NCBI GenBank assembly: GCA_035772785.1
Contig: JAOCPU010000001.1
Location: 2,976,001 to 3,040,000, forward strand
Direction: 5' to 3'
Origin: Phlebiopsis flavidoalba
Taxonomy: Eukaryota > Basidiomycota > Agaricomycetes > Polyporales > Phanerochaetaceae
Length of the DNA: 64,000 nucleotides
Below the pieces are notes generated by a model, which was not told where the DNA came from, did not search any database, and worked only from the letters and a program-made list of their open reading frames with translations. Below, in pieces: positions 62,750 through 64,000 of the stretch; the stretch's first letter is position 1, and the number at the start of each line of letters is the position of its first letter. The position numbers and the translations under genes were made by a program.

Positions 62750-63120
62750 CACGATAAGATCAAACATCTCCCGACCGCGGGAACCACTACCTCCGGCGAA
62801 ACCCCCACCACGCCCACGTTCCTCTGTGGCGCCACGTCGTCCGAGGGTTGTGGGCTCGTTATCGCGCGATGCAGTTGAGGAGGAACGGGCGGTGGGGTTG
62901 GCAGCCTGTCGGTTCTCTCCAATCGCGGACAGGGCTAGAAGAGCTGGATGGGTGGGCGTTGTGGACGTGGCGGGCTTCCGACGTCATTGTAGGGGATGAA
63001 CACGCGATATTTAGGCTTTGCGGGTGCGCTCGGTCTCTGCGCTTTGCACTGATTGGTGTATGAACCAGCGCTTGGCCCGTGGGTGTTTGTCGCTTGTGGA
63101 CGCGATCGTGTGTCTGTCTT
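62750..63120. repeat. Truncated start of a further repeat unit
   Basis: cccgaccgcgggaacca (62769), ctctgtggcgccacgt (62822) and gaggaggaacgggcgg (62877) match, in order, the 38120-38400 and 56640-56940 parts of units X and Y. Similarity fades by about 63100. Confidence 0.5.
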
Positions 63121-63134
63121 CGAGGTGGGCTAAA

Positions 63135-63375
63135 GTTTACTCTATTCTTTAATAATATATATCCTCTCTCTTCTTTTTTTACACTTTCCCACCAATTACC
63201 TCTTAGTAATACCTTTTTATTTTATCCCATTTAATCTTTTACTTATTAAATTTGTCCTTTTTTATTTATTTCTATTTATTTGATTAATTTTGTGTTTATA
63301 GATTCAAATTCTATTTGGCTGTTGTTCTTACACTTTTAATTAAAGATCCTTTTTAATTTATTAAATCAATAAATC
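63135..63375. other. Very AT-rich island
   Basis: About 240 bp of A/T-dominated sequence (poly-T tracts, tttatttatttctatttatttg, aattaaag) with sharp edges in otherwise GC-rich DNA. No gene, tRNA or splice structure recognised in it. Confidence 0.7.
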
Positions 63376-64000
63376 GAACGTACGCAGCGTCGCGGCCCCG
63401 CACACACAAACCCAAAATCAAATCCAAAACCAGGACAAAGCACCTCACTCCACGCTTAACAAAGCTCCCCGCCTGCGTATGCGTGTTTCCGCGGAAAACA
63501 AACCCCGAGACGCGAACGGTAGCAACGGACCCCCGTTGCCAGCCACGCCGCCGCGGCCCTGGCGGCGACCAGGACCGACGCGTAACGAGCCCGGGCACAA
63601 CCGCACCGCCGCATCGGGAGCGATACACGGACGACGGCGTCACCGAGTGTCGCGCGACTTGGCGGGGAAGATCGCGCTTGCGCTTGCATTGGCGTTAGCG
63701 GGCGCGTTCTGTGGTGGCGGCGGCGGCCCTCGATGCGGTTACGGCAGCGGCGTCGCGAGCACGGGACCCGATGAGCGCGTGCGCGTTCATTCCGACGCTG
63801 CGCGGCGGAGGACGGCAATATATAGGCGGGGGAGTGGTTTGTGCGTCGGTGCGCGACCGTGTGTGCGTGCGTGTCGTGCGTGCAGGGACACGGGTCCATA
63901 TGGCGTCGCGGGCCCGCCGACCACAGCGTCCTCAGTTCCGCCGTCCGGGTGATCTCCTGCGGGCACGAAAGCTTGATGTCTTCGGGCACAGATGCAGCTT
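63376..64000. other. Right edge, no gene recognised
   Basis: GC-rich sequence with open frames on both strands (63456-63989 minus, 63479-63952 plus) that look like composition artefacts (Arg/Ala/Gly-rich, no motif). A gene continuing beyond the window cannot be excluded. Confidence 0.4.

Noticed and set aside
63456..63989. 177-residue minus-strand and 157-residue plus-strand frames at the right edge
   Set aside because: Overlapping on opposite strands, Arg/Ala-rich, no recognisable domain.

Overview
The window is nuclear DNA of a filamentous basidiomycete. The evidence is genes broken by many short GT-AG introns (about 50-60 bp), GC-rich coding sequence, three tandem class II (lignin-modifying) heme peroxidase genes, a SCAP-like sterol sensor, and a KDZ transposase of the kind common in Agaricomycetes. 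A white-rot Agaricomycete, probably of the Polyporales, fits best. No CRISPR array, rRNA or convincing tRNA was found. Most real genes, including a housekeeping glutathione reductase, can only be read by crossing single-base frame shifts, so gene models are approximate and individual frame breaks should not be taken as pseudogenisation.

Layout. About 0.85-4.9 kb (+): SCAP homologue (sterol-sensing domain followed by WD40 repeats). 4.9-9.7 kb: no gene I can recognise. 9.7-17.8 kb (-): three manganese peroxidase genes head to tail, each with its own TATA box and matching intron positions. 19.8-21.7 kb (-): glutathione reductase. 23.4-24.7 kb (+): conserved basidiomycete protein with a probable mitochondrial presequence. 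25.3-27.6 kb: three small unidentified genes. 28-34 kb: gene-poor DNA with degraded leucine-rich fragments.

34-63 kb is a repeat-rich accessory region. A unit of about 6.4 kb carrying an F-box-type gene is tandemly duplicated (copy X from about 37.85 kb, copy Y about 56.37-62.7 kb), with an older diverged copy at 34.3-37.5 kb and a partial copy after 62.7 kb. Copy X is interrupted by an 11,971-bp DNA transposon (42316-54286). The transposon has long terminal inverted repeats, a perfect 8-bp target-site duplication (GTCTCGCG), a KDZ transposase on + and an unidentified multi-exon gene or gene pair on -. Copy Y keeps the uninterrupted target at 61217-61224, so the window contains its own filled and empty sites.

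How it works together: the peroxidase block secretes Mn(II)-oxidising enzymes for lignin attack. Glutathione reductase and the sterol sensor are ordinary cellular functions. The right half is shaped by tandem duplication of an F-box unit followed by transposon insertion.
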